A stretch of DNA of 64,000 bases, taken from positions 124,001 to 188,000 of the forward strand of contig NZ_JAMZNK010000002.1 in the NCBI RefSeq assembly GCF_027980145.1, read 5' to 3'. The position numbers and the translations under genes were made by a program. The stretch is from Flavobacterium azizsancarii. Its GTDB lineage: Bacteria > Bacteroidota > Bacteroidia > Flavobacteriales > Flavobacteriaceae. Below the pieces are notes generated by a model, which saw only the letters and a list, made by a program, of their open reading frames with translations, did not search any database and was not told the DNA's origin. Shown here one piece after another: positions 1 to 7,230 of the stretch (position 1 is its first letter; each line of letters begins with the position of its first letter).

Positions 1-22
1 TAATCATGCAAATAAACCAATT

Positions 23-493
23 ATGAAACCAATTCCGAGAAGGATCATTACGGGAATAAAAAACGGAAAATCAATAATTGAAAAAGATGCAATTGTATCA
101 AATGTTTCAGAACATTTTCCTGGATTAATTATATCAGATATCTGGTCGACAGATTCTATGCCTGTAAAATTAGAAGAAGAAAAAGTGATCGAAAATACTG
201 CTTTCCCACATACACCCAAAAAAGGAAGTTATTTCAGGTATGTTCAAATACCACCCGATAAGGATCTTGGAATTGTGACGCCCAAAGGTCAGCCACATCC
301 GTTGATGCATCAAACTGAAACTTTAGATTATATCGTAATTCTTTCCGGTGAAATCTGGCTTATTGTTGATGAAGGCGAAACTTTATTGCAAGCCGGAGAT
401 ATTGTCGTGCAAAGAGGAACCAATCATGCGTGGAGCAATCGATCTGATTTGCCTTGTATTCAATTGGCGATATTATTGGATGCAGAGAAATAA
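23..493 (+). CDS. Cupin-domain protein
   Basis: A 156-residue single-domain cupin, probably cytoplasmic with no signal peptide. The first cupin motif is around residues 92-110 (HPLMHQTETLDY followed by a conserved Gly), and the second is around residues 127-140 (GDIVVQRGTNHAW). The His residues could bind a metal, but the substrate cannot be named. Related proteins often begin close to the RRIITG segment, which supports the ATG at 23. However, the frame is open to the left edge of the window, so an earlier start outside the window is not excluded. The gene stands alone and is followed by a repeat-rich region. Confidence 0.8.
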   Translation: MKPIPRRIITGIKNGKSIIEKDAIVSNVSEHFPGLIISDIWSTDSMPVKLEEEKVIENTAFPHTPKKGSYFRYVQIPPDKDLGIVTPKGQPHPLMHQTETLDYIVILSGEIWLIVDEGETLLQAGDIVVQRGTNHAWSNRSDLPCIQLAILLDAEK

Positions 494-504
494 GGTTGTT
501 GAAT

Positions 505-850
505 TTATGGCCCACGGATGACACGGATTCGCTATCGCGAAAACACGGATTTGCACGGATTTTTTTATGAATTTTACTTAGTTTTAGCCTCATTTTTGTT
601 TTTCGACGCAAAGAGAAATCTCCGCGAGAAGCTCGTCAAAAATTAGTGATTCTGATTGACGGTTTTGATTACCTATGATGGATTAAAATCCTTCCCTACA
701 ATATGTTTTTGTTCCTCCGGAACGTTCTTTAAAAATCGGAGGAATGATTTATTTTGTAGCAACGGATTTTAATCCGTTGTAAAGCAAAAAAAGAAATCCG
801 CGCAAATCTGTTTAAATCCGCATAAATCCGTGTGTCATAAAAACACCCAA
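505..850. repeat. Repeat-rich intergenic region
   Basis: This gene-free stretch contains stacked dispersed repeats. Bases 516-551 (an ACGGAT-rich segment around GCTATCGCGA) recur almost exactly, inverted, at 16147-16182. Bases 675-785 hold two self-complementary copies of a 'GGATTAAAATCC' type motif. Bases 785-835 repeat variants of AAATCCG, partly complementary to the first element. I see no gene here. Confidence 0.7.
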
Positions 851-851
851 C

Positions 852-896
852 CCTGAAACAAGTCTATTAAATTGATAGGATAAAAAAAGTTTCAGG
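852..896. repeat. Inverted repeat before the met leader
   Basis: CCTGAAAC (852-859) is the exact reverse complement of GTTTCAGG (889-896), with a 29-base loop. It ends just before the candidate -33 element of the leader promoter. It could be an operator or a weak hairpin; nothing in the sequence decides between these. Confidence 0.45.
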
Positions 897-898
897 TT

Positions 899-932
899 TT
901 GTATTAAAATTCAAATTATCTCTTTAAATTTG
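899..932 (+). promoter_or_regulatory. Candidate promoter of the met operon
   Basis: TTG at 899-901 and TAAATTTG at 925-932 are separated by 23 bases. This fits the Flavobacterium promoter pattern (TTG, 17-23 bases, TAnnTTTG) at its upper spacing limit. Transcription would start close to 938-940, almost at the leader ATG (941), so the leader may be translated from a very short or leaderless 5' end. Confidence 0.55.
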
Positions 933-940
933 CCGCAGCA

Positions 941-1030
941 ATGAAAAACAATAACCAGTATACAATTCATTACAACTGCAACACGATGTGTTGTGATGCT
1001 ATGCGATGGTATGAACTGGCTTATATATAA
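941..1030 (+). CDS. Cys/Met-rich leader peptide (attenuator ORF)
   Basis: A 29-residue open frame runs from ATG 941 to TAA 1028. It starts MKNNNQYTIHYNCNTM, and its centre is unusually rich in sulfur residues: Cys13, Met16, Cys17, Cys18 and Met21, followed by Arg-Trp-Tyr. It precedes a Rho-independent terminator and the methionine-type ABC transporter operon. Leader peptides loaded with the regulatory amino acid are the hallmark of ribosome-mediated attenuation. Cys codons 17 and 18 sit in the 3' arm of one hairpin, and the final codons form the antiterminator strand. I read it as a regulatory peptide sensing charged tRNA-Cys, possibly with tRNA-Met. I do not recognise it as a member of a named family. 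Confidence 0.75.
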   Translation: MKNNNQYTIHYNCNTMCCDAMRWYELAYI

Positions 1031-1062
1031 TAGTAAAATTATTTATTCCTGAAGCCTTTCAT
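979..1062 (+). promoter_or_regulatory. Attenuator with alternative hairpins
   Basis: Two structures are visible besides the terminator. CAACAC-GAT-GTGTTG (979-993) is a six-pair hairpin containing the Met16-Cys17-Cys18 codons. Bases 1011-1022 (ATGAACTGGCTT) can pair with 1052-1062 (AAGCCTTTCAT) in two five-pair helices around a small internal loop. That second pairing would capture the 5' arm of the terminator and act as an antiterminator. A ribosome stalled at Cys17-Cys18 would leave 1011-1022 free; one that reaches the stop codon would cover it and allow termination. Confidence 0.7.
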
Positions 1063-1088
1063 AATCAATTGAAAGGCTTTTTGATTTT
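1052..1088 (+). terminator. Intrinsic terminator in the met leader
   Basis: AAGCCTTTC (1052-1060) pairs perfectly with GAAAGGCTT (1071-1079), with a 10-base loop, and is followed by a T-rich tract interrupted by GA. It lies between the leader peptide and metN, about 70 bases before the metN start. It would stop transcription before the structural genes. Confidence 0.85.
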
Positions 1089-1159
1089 TAATTTTAGAAT
1101 TTCAGAAGCGTTAAGTATTTATGTCTGTGGATTTAGCAGGTTTAACTTGAATTATAAAA

Positions 1160-2191
1160 ATGATTGAATTAAAAAATGTAACGAAGAATTTTCATCAGAA
1201 AAACCGAATTGTTTCGGCTTTATCAGATGTTTCTCTTAAAGTTCCTCCAGGGAAAATCTTTGGCGTAATTGGAACTTCGGGAGCTGGAAAAAGTACCTTA
1301 ATTCGATGTGTAAATTTGTTGGAAAGACCAACTTTTGGAGAAATTATCGTAGACGGAAAGTGGTTAATGCAATTAACGAATGCACAACTGGCGATTGAAA
1401 GAAGACAAATCGGAATGATTTTTCAGCATTTTAATTTACTTTCCTCGAGAACGGTTTTCGAGAATGTAGCTTTTCCATTAGAATTGGCTGGTGCATCAAA
1501 AGGAGAGATCCAGACTCGTGTTTTAGAATTATTGGAATTGGTAGGTTTAGCCGAAAAAGCCAATGATTATCCTGCAAGCCTTTCAGGAGGTCAAAAACAA
1601 AGGGTTGCTATTGCGAGAACTTTAGCAAATAATCCAAAAGTACTTTTGTGCGATGAAGCGACAAGCGCATTGGATCCGGCAACGACAAGATCGATTTTGA
1701 ATTTATTGAAAGATATTAATCGTCGTTTAAACATTACGATTTTATTGATTACCCATCAGATGGAAGTTGTTAAATCAATTTGTGATGAAGTTGCTGTAAT
1801 CAGCCACGGAAAACTGATAGAACAAGGAAGTGTAGGCGAAATTTTTGCTGATCCTAAACATGAATTAACCAAGGAATTTATTGCTTCTTCCTTACATCTT
1901 GACATTCCGAGAGTATATCAGGAAAGATTACAAAAGGTAGATGGCGAAGGTTTGAGTCCGTTATTGAGATTAGAAATGACTGGGAAATCAGTAAATGAAC
2001 CTGTTATTTCTGAAGTTTCGAGATTATTTGATACCAACTTTAAAATTGTCAGCGCACAAATGGATCAGGCCGGAGATGTAAATTTTGGCGTAATGCTGAT
2101 TGAATTATCAGGTAAACGTGAAAATTACGAAGCTGCAATTGAATATTTTATTTCTAAACATATTAAAACAGAAATTATAGGTTATGTCTGA
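1160..2191 (+). CDS. metN: Methionine-type ABC transporter ATPase MetN
   Basis: This 343-residue protein is the cytoplasmic ATPase of a MetNIQ importer for methionine or related sulfur amino acids. Walker A is GTSGAGKST (38-46), the signature LSGGQKQR is at 141-148, and Walker B with [12 protein letters not shown] is at 161-172. Residues from about 265 match the C-terminal NIL domain, which in characterised MetN proteins binds substrate and inhibits transport. It is the first structural gene after the attenuator and overlaps metI by 8 bases, implying translational coupling. The leader suggests control by cysteine supply, so substrates other than methionine should be kept in mind. Confidence 0.97.
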   Translation: MIELKNVTKNFHQKNRIVSALSDVSLKVPPGKIFGVIGTSGAGKSTLIRCVNLLERPTFGEIIVDGKWLMQLTNAQLAIERRQIGMIFQHFNLLSSRTVFENVAFPLELAGASKGEIQTRVLELLELVGLAEKANDYPASLSGGQKQRVAIARTLANNPKVLLCDEATSALDPATTRSILNLLKDINRRLNITILLITHQMEVVKSICDEVAVISHGKLIEQGSVGEIFADPKHELTKEFIASSLHLDIPRVYQERLQKVDGEGLSPLLRLEMTGKSVNEPVISEVSRLFDTNFKIVSAQMDQAGDVNFGVMLIELSGKRENYEAAIEYFISKHIKTEIIGYV

Positions 2192-2837
2192 TTCTATTAT
2201 TGACTTATTATTAAAAGGAACCTGGGAAACCATCGTGATGACATTTGTGTCTGGCTTTTTTGGTTTTGTATTAGGACTTCCAACAGGTGTATTGCTTTTT
2301 CTTACCCGAAAAAATCAAATTCTGGAGCAACCAATTTTAAACAGAACTTTATCGATTTTAGTAAACATTTTTCGTTCTATTCCGTTCATTATACTAATTG
2401 TCTGGATGATTCCGTTTACGCGTGCTTTGGTAGGAACTTCTATTGGTGTGAGTGCCGCTTTGGTTCCGTTAAGTATTGGCGCGGCGCCATTTATAGCACG
2501 ACTTGTTGAGAATAGTCTTCTTGGTTTGCCTTCAGGATTAATCGAAGCCGCAAGAGCTTTGGGTGCAACACCATTACAAATTGTATATAAAGTATTGCTT
2601 CCGGAAGCTTTGCCATCATTAATAAATGCCGCATCGATCACGTTAATCACACTTGTAGGTTATTCTGCAATGGGTGGAGCAGTTGGTGCAGGCGGATTGG
2701 GACAAGTTGGGTATCAATACGGATATATTGGTTATGATGCCGTAACGATGAATTCGGTTTTGGCATTATTGGTACTTTTGGTATTTATTATTCAATTTGC
2801 GGGTGACTTTTTATCAAAGCGATTTGACCATAGATAA
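2184..2837 (+). CDS. metI: Methionine-type ABC transporter permease MetI
   Basis: A 217-residue inner-membrane permease of the MetI family with about five hydrophobic segments. The EAA loop that docks on the ATPase is visible at about 121-140 ([20 protein letters not shown]). The start overlaps the end of metN and the length is normal for the family. It works with MetN and the lipoprotein MetQ. About 300 bases of repeats separate it from metQ, which is unusual inside a three-gene transport operon. Confidence 0.96.
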   Translation: MSDSIIDLLLKGTWETIVMTFVSGFFGFVLGLPTGVLLFLTRKNQILEQPILNRTLSILVNIFRSIPFIILIVWMIPFTRALVGTSIGVSAALVPLSIGAAPFIARLVENSLLGLPSGLIEAARALGATPLQIVYKVLLPEALPSLINAASITLITLVGYSAMGGAVGAGGLGQVGYQYGYIGYDAVTMNSVLALLVLLVFIIQFAGDFLSKRFDHR

Positions 2838-3110
2838 TACTTTGCGATTTTACCGCAACGAGCGTGAAGTTTTTTTTATGCTTTGTGAATACTTTGACAT
2901 TTTACCGCAAAGTGCGCGAAGTTTTTTAATTAAGCGGTTTTATAAAAACACAAAGTTCGCAAAGCTTTGTGTATATTTTGAGATTTAGCTACAAAGCTTT
3001 TGTGAACTTAAATTGTGTTTACAAACTTCAATCTTAGTGAACTTTGCGAAAAACCTTTGTGTTCTCTGCGGTAAAACCTTTGCGGTAAAAAACACATATT
3101 ACACATAAAT
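2838..3110. repeat. Dispersed repeat between metI and metQ
   Basis: The segment carries two direct copies of a TTTTACCGCAA...GCG.GAAGTTTTTT unit (from about 2848 and 2903). Further on, from about 3030, there are reverse-complementary copies of the same words (GAACTTTGCGAAAAACC, TGCGGTAAAACC, TTTGCGGTAAAA). It can fold into a long imperfect hairpin. The same family appears at 9240-9345. Short open frames here are translations of the repeat, not genes. Confidence 0.7.
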
Positions 3111-3137
3111 TAAGAATTAAAAATTAAAAAATACGAG

Positions 3138-3956
3138 ATGATTACTAAAAATAAATTTTTAAAAACGGCCGGAATTATAGCATTAGCATTTGTAGTAGCA
3201 AATTGCGGAAAAAGTAAAAATAATGATCCACATCATATTAAAGTAGGAGTTGCAACGGGACCGGAATATAAAGTGGCAGAAGCGGCTAAAAAAGTAGCAA
3301 AAGAAAAATACGGATTAGAAGTAGAGTTAATTTCTTTTAATGATTATGTGATTCCAAATGAAGCTTTGAGTCAGGGAGATATTGATGTAAATGCTTTTCA
3401 GCACAAACCATATCTTGATGAACAATCGAAACAACGCGGTTATAAATTAGCAATCATTGGTAAAACATTTATTTATCCGATTGCAGCGTATTCTAAAAAA
3501 ATCAAAAACCTTTCGGAATTAAAGGACGAAAGCACAATTATTATTCCAAATGATCCAACAAACGGTGGACGTTCTTTATTGCTTTTAGAGAAAAACGGAT
3601 TGTTGAAGCTTAAAGCAGGAATTGGCTTATTGCCTAAAGTAACGGATATTGTAAGTAATCCTAAAAAACTTAAAATATTAGAACTGGAAGCACCTCAATT
3701 GCCAAGAGCTCTGGATGATGAGAACGTAACAATTGCGATTATCAACAATACTTTTGCTTCTCAGGCAGGACTTATTCCTTCGCGTGATGCTTTGTTTGTT
3801 GAGGATAAAGACTCTCCTTATGTAAACTTGGTAGTAAGTCGTGAAGACAATAAAAACGAAGAAAAAGTAAAACAGTTTTTACAGGCTTTTCAATCTGCAG
3901 AAGTTGAGCAGGCCGCTCTGAAAGAATTTAAAGGCGGTGCTGTAAAAGGCTGGTAA
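3138..3956 (+). CDS. metQ: Methionine-binding lipoprotein MetQ
   Basis: A 272-residue substrate-binding protein of the NlpA/MetQ family. The N-terminus is a lipoprotein signal with a hydrophobic stretch ending VVANC; Cys23 would be acylated, anchoring the protein to a membrane. The mature part begins with GKSKNNDPHHIKVGV, followed by the typical NlpA segment PEYKVAEAAKKVAKEKYGLEV. It delivers substrate to MetI/MetN. A strong terminator follows at 3984, so this is the last gene of the operon. Confidence 0.96.
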   Translation: MITKNKFLKTAGIIALAFVVANCGKSKNNDPHHIKVGVATGPEYKVAEAAKKVAKEKYGLEVELISFNDYVIPNEALSQGDIDVNAFQHKPYLDEQSKQRGYKLAIIGKTFIYPIAAYSKKIKNLSELKDESTIIIPNDPTNGGRSLLLLEKNGLLKLKAGIGLLPKVTDIVSNPKKLKILELEAPQLPRALDDENVTIAIINNTFASQAGLIPSRDALFVEDKDSPYVNLVVSREDNKNEEKVKQFLQAFQSAEVEQAALKEFKGGAVKGW

Positions 3957-3983
3957 TAAAAATGAGTATCTTTTTGATATAAA

Positions 3984-4026
3984 AAAGAAGCGCTGGATCA
4001 GTAGATTTAGCGCTTCTTTGGTTTTA
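3984..4026 (+). terminator. Terminator of the met operon
   Basis: AAAGAAGCGCT (3984-3994) pairs with AGCGCTTCTTT (4009-4019) around a 14-base loop, and T-rich sequence follows. It lies 28 bases after the metQ stop. Confidence 0.9.
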
Positions 4027-4195
4027 AAAAAAAAATATTAAATAAATCATAAGAATCATTTTATGGAAGAAAAAAAGCAAAATGAAATCGTTACCTTTAT
4101 GCTGCTTATTTACAATTCCTAAAATCGAATCCATTAACAAACACGCTGAATTGATTTATTTTTCAATCGGTATATTTATTCTAAAAATCAATCCA

Positions 4196-4720
4196 ATGAA
4201 TTTTCAAACAAAAAACATTATTGCTTCACTCTTGCTTTGTTTTGGAGTTACTGCTGCACAGGCTCAACAAAAAGAGGGCGCTTCAAAATGCCGTTATGTT
4301 AAAACTGCTGCAGGTTATTTAATGGTTTTACGGGAGTCAGATAATGTTATCGAATCGATTGAAAAGCTCGTTCGGGAAGAAAAAATTCCTTCCGGAAACT
4401 TTACAGGAATTGGCTTTGCACAAGAGGTTACTTTTGGTTTTTATGATTTTAATCTCAAGAAATTTAATCCAAAAACCTATAATAAAGTCGAAATGGGAAG
4501 CCTCACGGGTTCTATCGCCTGGAATGGAGACAAACCTTCATTACACATTCATGGCGTGGCAACCGATGATAAATTTAGTGCATATGGCGGACACATTCTT
4601 GCCTTAAAAGTTGGCACAGGTTCTATGGAGGTTTACATTACAGTGAATACAGAAAAACTGGAACGAAAAATTGAGCAGCCCTTAAATGCTAATGTGCTGC
4701 AATTGCCCTGCATACAATAA
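4196..4720 (+). CDS. Exported PPC (DUF296) domain protein
   Basis: A 174-residue protein with a clear signal peptide (hydrophobic IIASLLLCFGVTAAQA, cleaved about residue 24). The PPC/DUF296 domain follows (YLMVLRESDNVIESIEKLVREE, then SGNFTGIGFAQEVTFGFYD, PSLHIHGVATDD and GGHILAL). PPC proteins are usually described as cytoplasmic trimers or fused to AT-hook DNA-binding domains; an exported version is less familiar. The frame extends upstream to an ATG at 4082, but the signal peptide begins exactly at ATG 4196, so I use that start. The function is unknown. Confidence 0.8.
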   Translation: MNFQTKNIIASLLLCFGVTAAQAQQKEGASKCRYVKTAAGYLMVLRESDNVIESIEKLVREEKIPSGNFTGIGFAQEVTFGFYDFNLKKFNPKTYNKVEMGSLTGSIAWNGDKPSLHIHGVATDDKFSAYGGHILALKVGTGSMEVYITVNTEKLERKIEQPLNANVLQLPCIQ

Positions 4721-4807
4721 AGTGCTGACTTAAATTTGCAAAAGACTGATTGAGGCAGGAATTAAAAAACTAAATGCATTTTCAATTCTTACTAAACCAA
4801 CTATTGG

Positions 4808-5410
4808 TTAGTCAATCTCTATACTTTCAATTGCTTTTTTCATTGCATTCTCTTTTACTTCCGGTACTTTAAGCCCTTCAGCACGAAATGCCGTAAGATC
4901 TGTCATGCCCAGAAACCCCAGAAATGCTTTTAGATAAGGAACTACAAAGTCATTGGCTTTGCCGGGACCTTCAGAAAATATACCACCGGAGCTCATTGCT
5001 ACGTAAACTTTTTTGCCTGTTACTTTTCCAATTGGGCCATTTTCTCCATACCCAAAAGTTATTCCTGCTCTGGTGATATGATCAATCCAGGCTTTTAATG
5101 ATGAAGGTATAGTAAAGTTATAAAGAGGTGCGCCGATAACGATAATATCTGCAGCCAATAATTGATTTACAACCTGATTAGAAAAACCAATAGATTCTTT
5201 GTCTTGTTGTGTCAGCTGATCTTCCGGAATAAAAAAAGTGCGAAGAACGTCAGGATCAAGATGTGGAATTTTGACATCGGTCAGATTCAATTCTTCAACC
5301 GTACTGTTCGGATATTTATCCTGAATTTTTTCAATTATAGCTTTACCCAATTTAATGCTGTAGGATTCATTGCTTTGTATGCTTGAAATTAAATGAAGAA
5401 TGTGTTTCAT
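4808..5410 (-). CDS. azoR: FMN-dependent NADH-azoreductase
   Basis: A 200-residue flavodoxin-fold reductase of the AzoR family, which uses FMN and NADH to reduce quinones and azo bonds in the cytoplasm. Seen are the FMN-phosphate loop region near the N-terminus (ISSIQSNESYSIKLG, about 9-23), the conserved GAPLYNFTIPSSLKAWIDHI segment (about 94-113), the ITFGYGENGPIGK region and MSSGGIFSEGPG. Its divergent neighbour is an HxlR regulator, a common control arrangement for quinone- or electrophile-induced reductases. Confidence 0.93.
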   Translation of the reverse strand: MKHILHLISSIQSNESYSIKLGKAIIEKIQDKYPNSTVEELNLTDVKIPHLDPDVLRTFFIPEDQLTQQDKESIGFSNQVVNQLLAADIIVIGAPLYNFTIPSSLKAWIDHITRAGITFGYGENGPIGKVTGKKVYVAMSSGGIFSEGPGKANDFVVPYLKAFLGFLGMTDLTAFRAEGLKVPEVKENAMKKAIESIEID

Positions 5411-5445
5411 AACGAAAATTATTAATGTTAGATTTTTGTATGAAG

Positions 5446-5453
5446 CAAAGCTA
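5446..5453 (-). promoter_or_regulatory. Candidate -7 element of azoR
   Basis: On the minus strand the sequence reads TAGCTTTG, fitting TAnnTTTG, 35 bases before the azoR start. The TTG-like triplet upstream sits at a spacing of only 15, so the -33 match is weak. Confidence 0.4.
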
Positions 5454-5473
5454 CAATTACCAACTATGCAAAA

Positions 5474-5526
5474 GTGAGTACTTACCCAAAGGAAAGCGGT
5501 TACTTTTAGGAAAGTGCCTATCTTTG
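5474..5526. promoter_or_regulatory. HxlR-type operator repeats and hxlR promoter
   Basis: Two 15-base direct repeats, TTACCCAAAGGAAAG (5482-5496) and TTACTTTTAGGAAAG (5500-5514), are spaced 18 bases apart. They share TTAC-N4-AGGAAAG. The near-perfect palindrome GTGAGTACTTAC (5474-5485) overlaps the first. TATCTTTG (5519-5526) fits the -7 consensus and ends only 4 bases before the hxlR start codon, so the mRNA would have almost no leader. The repeats are likely binding sites for the adjacent regulator. Confidence 0.55.
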
Positions 5527-5530
5527 CAGC

Positions 5531-5902
5531 ATGAAAATATTTGAAGATGAAATACTTCCTACAAAGGACGAATGCACCGGATCGCTTAAGAACATACTCG
5601 ATGCGCTCTATGTTTTAAACGGCAAATGGAAGATAGCTTTAATTCTTAGCCTTATACAATCACCCAAACGTTTTAATGAGATTCAGAAAGAAGTCACAGG
5701 AATTTCGCCAAAAGTTTTAGCCAACGAACTCAAGGATTTAGAATTGAACGAATTTATCAAACGAAATGTGTATCCTACAACTCCGGTAAGCATCATTTAT
5801 CAAGCTACGGACTACAGTCAAAGTTTAAAAAGTGTGATCCGTGAACTTAGCGCATGGGGCGAGCAACATAGGGAAAGAATTAAGGAAAGTATGCGGAAAT
5901 AG
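5531..5902 (+). CDS. HxlR-family transcriptional regulator
   Basis: A 123-residue winged-helix protein. The HxlR signature is visible: a Cys near the N-terminus (Cys16), then VLNGKWKIALILSLIQSPKRFNEIQKEV (about 29-56), GISPKVLANELKDLE and the wing segment NVYPTTPVSIIYQATDYSQSL. Family members often respond to aldehydes or quinones, sometimes through the N-terminal Cys. It is transcribed divergently from azoR across a 120-base region with direct repeats, and it probably controls azoR and itself. Confidence 0.93.
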   Translation: MKIFEDEILPTKDECTGSLKNILDALYVLNGKWKIALILSLIQSPKRFNEIQKEVTGISPKVLANELKDLELNEFIKRNVYPTTPVSIIYQATDYSQSLKSVIRELSAWGEQHRERIKESMRK

Positions 5903-6092
5903 ATGAAAAGGGAATCAAAAATAACTTTCGACATAAGCATTAAAAACAGAACCGCAATTAACCTGTGCGTTAAAATTAAAGCTATTTCAGCCTGTTTTTT
6001 TAACGTATCATAAGCTTTATTTAGGGTATATTAACTTTTGTCCTACACGGGGTTTTAGTAAATTTATAATATCAAACTATAAATATATTCTT

Positions 6093-7118
6093 ATGAAAGC
6101 AGTACGATATTATGGACACAAAGATGTTAGGATTATAAATGATTTAGAAAAACCTAAACCTTCAGGCGATGAAGTTTTATTAAAAATTGGTGGAGCAGGA
6201 GTATGTCATTCAGATTTGCACATTATTGATGAAGGAACAGTTGTAGGAACGACATTTACTTTAGGACATGAAAATGCAGGTTGGGTAGAAGAAGTGGGAC
6301 AGGATGTAAAAGGTTTTAAAAAAGGAGATGCCGTTTTAGTTTACGGTCCCTGGGGTTGCGGACATTGCAAACCCTGCCAACATTCGAACGAAAATTATTG
6401 TGATCACCAATCTGAACAAGCTTATGGCGGAGGATTAGGATTAAATGGCGGAATGGCTGATTATATGCTTGTACCTTCTTCTCGTTTATTGGTACCTATT
6501 CACGATTTAGATCCTGTAATTGCAGCTCCACTTACAGATGCTGCCCTAACACCTTATTCCGCCATAAAACGTTCGTTGCATAAATTAATGCCGGATGAAT
6601 ATGTGGTGGTTATTGGAGTTGGTGGACTTGGACATGTGGCACTTCAAATTTTATCCGAAATGTGCGGATCAACCATTATTGCGTGCGATATAACACCAGA
6701 AAGACTTGAATTTGCCAAATCACTTGGCGCAGCTCATGCGATAAATTCTACGGATAAAAATGCTGCCGAACAAATCAAAAAAATCACCGGAATAAAAAAA
6801 GCCAAAGTTGTACTTGATTTTGTGGGAGCAACTTCGACAATAGATTTAGGAACAAAAATTATCGGCTTAGATGGAGACTTAACCATTGTAGGGTTAGGCG
6901 GAGGAAAATTTGAATACAATATGAATGGATTGCCTTTTGGTGTAAGCATGACAAATCCGTATTGGGGATCCAGAACAGAATTAATGGAAGTAATAGGTCT
7001 GGCGATTCAAAAGAAAATTCACATCGAAATTGAAAAATACAATCTGGATCAGGCACTTGAAGTATACGATAAATTACGTCAGGGAAAAATTAAAGGACGC
7101 GCTGTTTTAATTCCTTAA
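6093..7118 (+). CDS. Zinc-dependent alcohol dehydrogenase (MDR)
   Basis: A 341-residue medium-chain dehydrogenase using NAD(P). The catalytic zinc ligands are expected at Cys38 and His59-Glu60 (motif GHENAGWVEEVG). The structural zinc site is Cys89, Cys92, Cys95 and Cys103. The Rossmann motif VGVGGLGHVA starts about residue 174, and a downstream acidic residue (Ala-Cys-Asp) suggests NAD preference. The length is normal for the family; the alcohol substrate cannot be deduced. It is monocistronic, with a strong terminator 35 bases downstream. Confidence 0.93.
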   Translation: MKAVRYYGHKDVRIINDLEKPKPSGDEVLLKIGGAGVCHSDLHIIDEGTVVGTTFTLGHENAGWVEEVGQDVKGFKKGDAVLVYGPWGCGHCKPCQHSNENYCDHQSEQAYGGGLGLNGGMADYMLVPSSRLLVPIHDLDPVIAAPLTDAALTPYSAIKRSLHKLMPDEYVVVIGVGGLGHVALQILSEMCGSTIIACDITPERLEFAKSLGAAHAINSTDKNAAEQIKKITGIKKAKVVLDFVGATSTIDLGTKIIGLDGDLTIVGLGGGKFEYNMNGLPFGVSMTNPYWGSRTELMEVIGLAIQKKIHIEIEKYNLDQALEVYDKLRQGKIKGRAVLIP

Positions 7119-7152
7119 TTTTAAAAATAGATGAGCTTGTTTTATTACAAGC

Positions 7153-7190
7153 AAAAAGCGCTGAACCAGTACATTCAGCGCTTTTTTTTA
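7153..7190. terminator. Bidirectional terminator
   Basis: AAAAAGCGCTGAA (7153-7165) pairs with TTCAGCGCTTTTT (7174-7186) around an 8-base loop, with T-runs on both strands. It lies between the convergent dehydrogenase and MFS genes and can serve both. Confidence 0.92.
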
Positions 7191-7230
7191 TAATAATTCG
7201 AATTAGTAAAAACAATTTAATATTGAGTAC

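Noticed and set aside
4-219. Frames antisense to recognised genes, such as the one opposite the cupin gene
   Set aside because: They lie opposite or within well-supported genes and have no domain pattern of their own.
900-1159. SAM or cobalamin riboswitch upstream of metN
   Set aside because: The region contains a short Cys/Met-rich reading frame and simple competing hairpins; I could not recognise a SAM riboswitch core.
2797-2988. A 63-codon frame after metI
   Set aside because: It starts inside metI in another frame and then translates the repeat element; the protein has no recognisable pattern.
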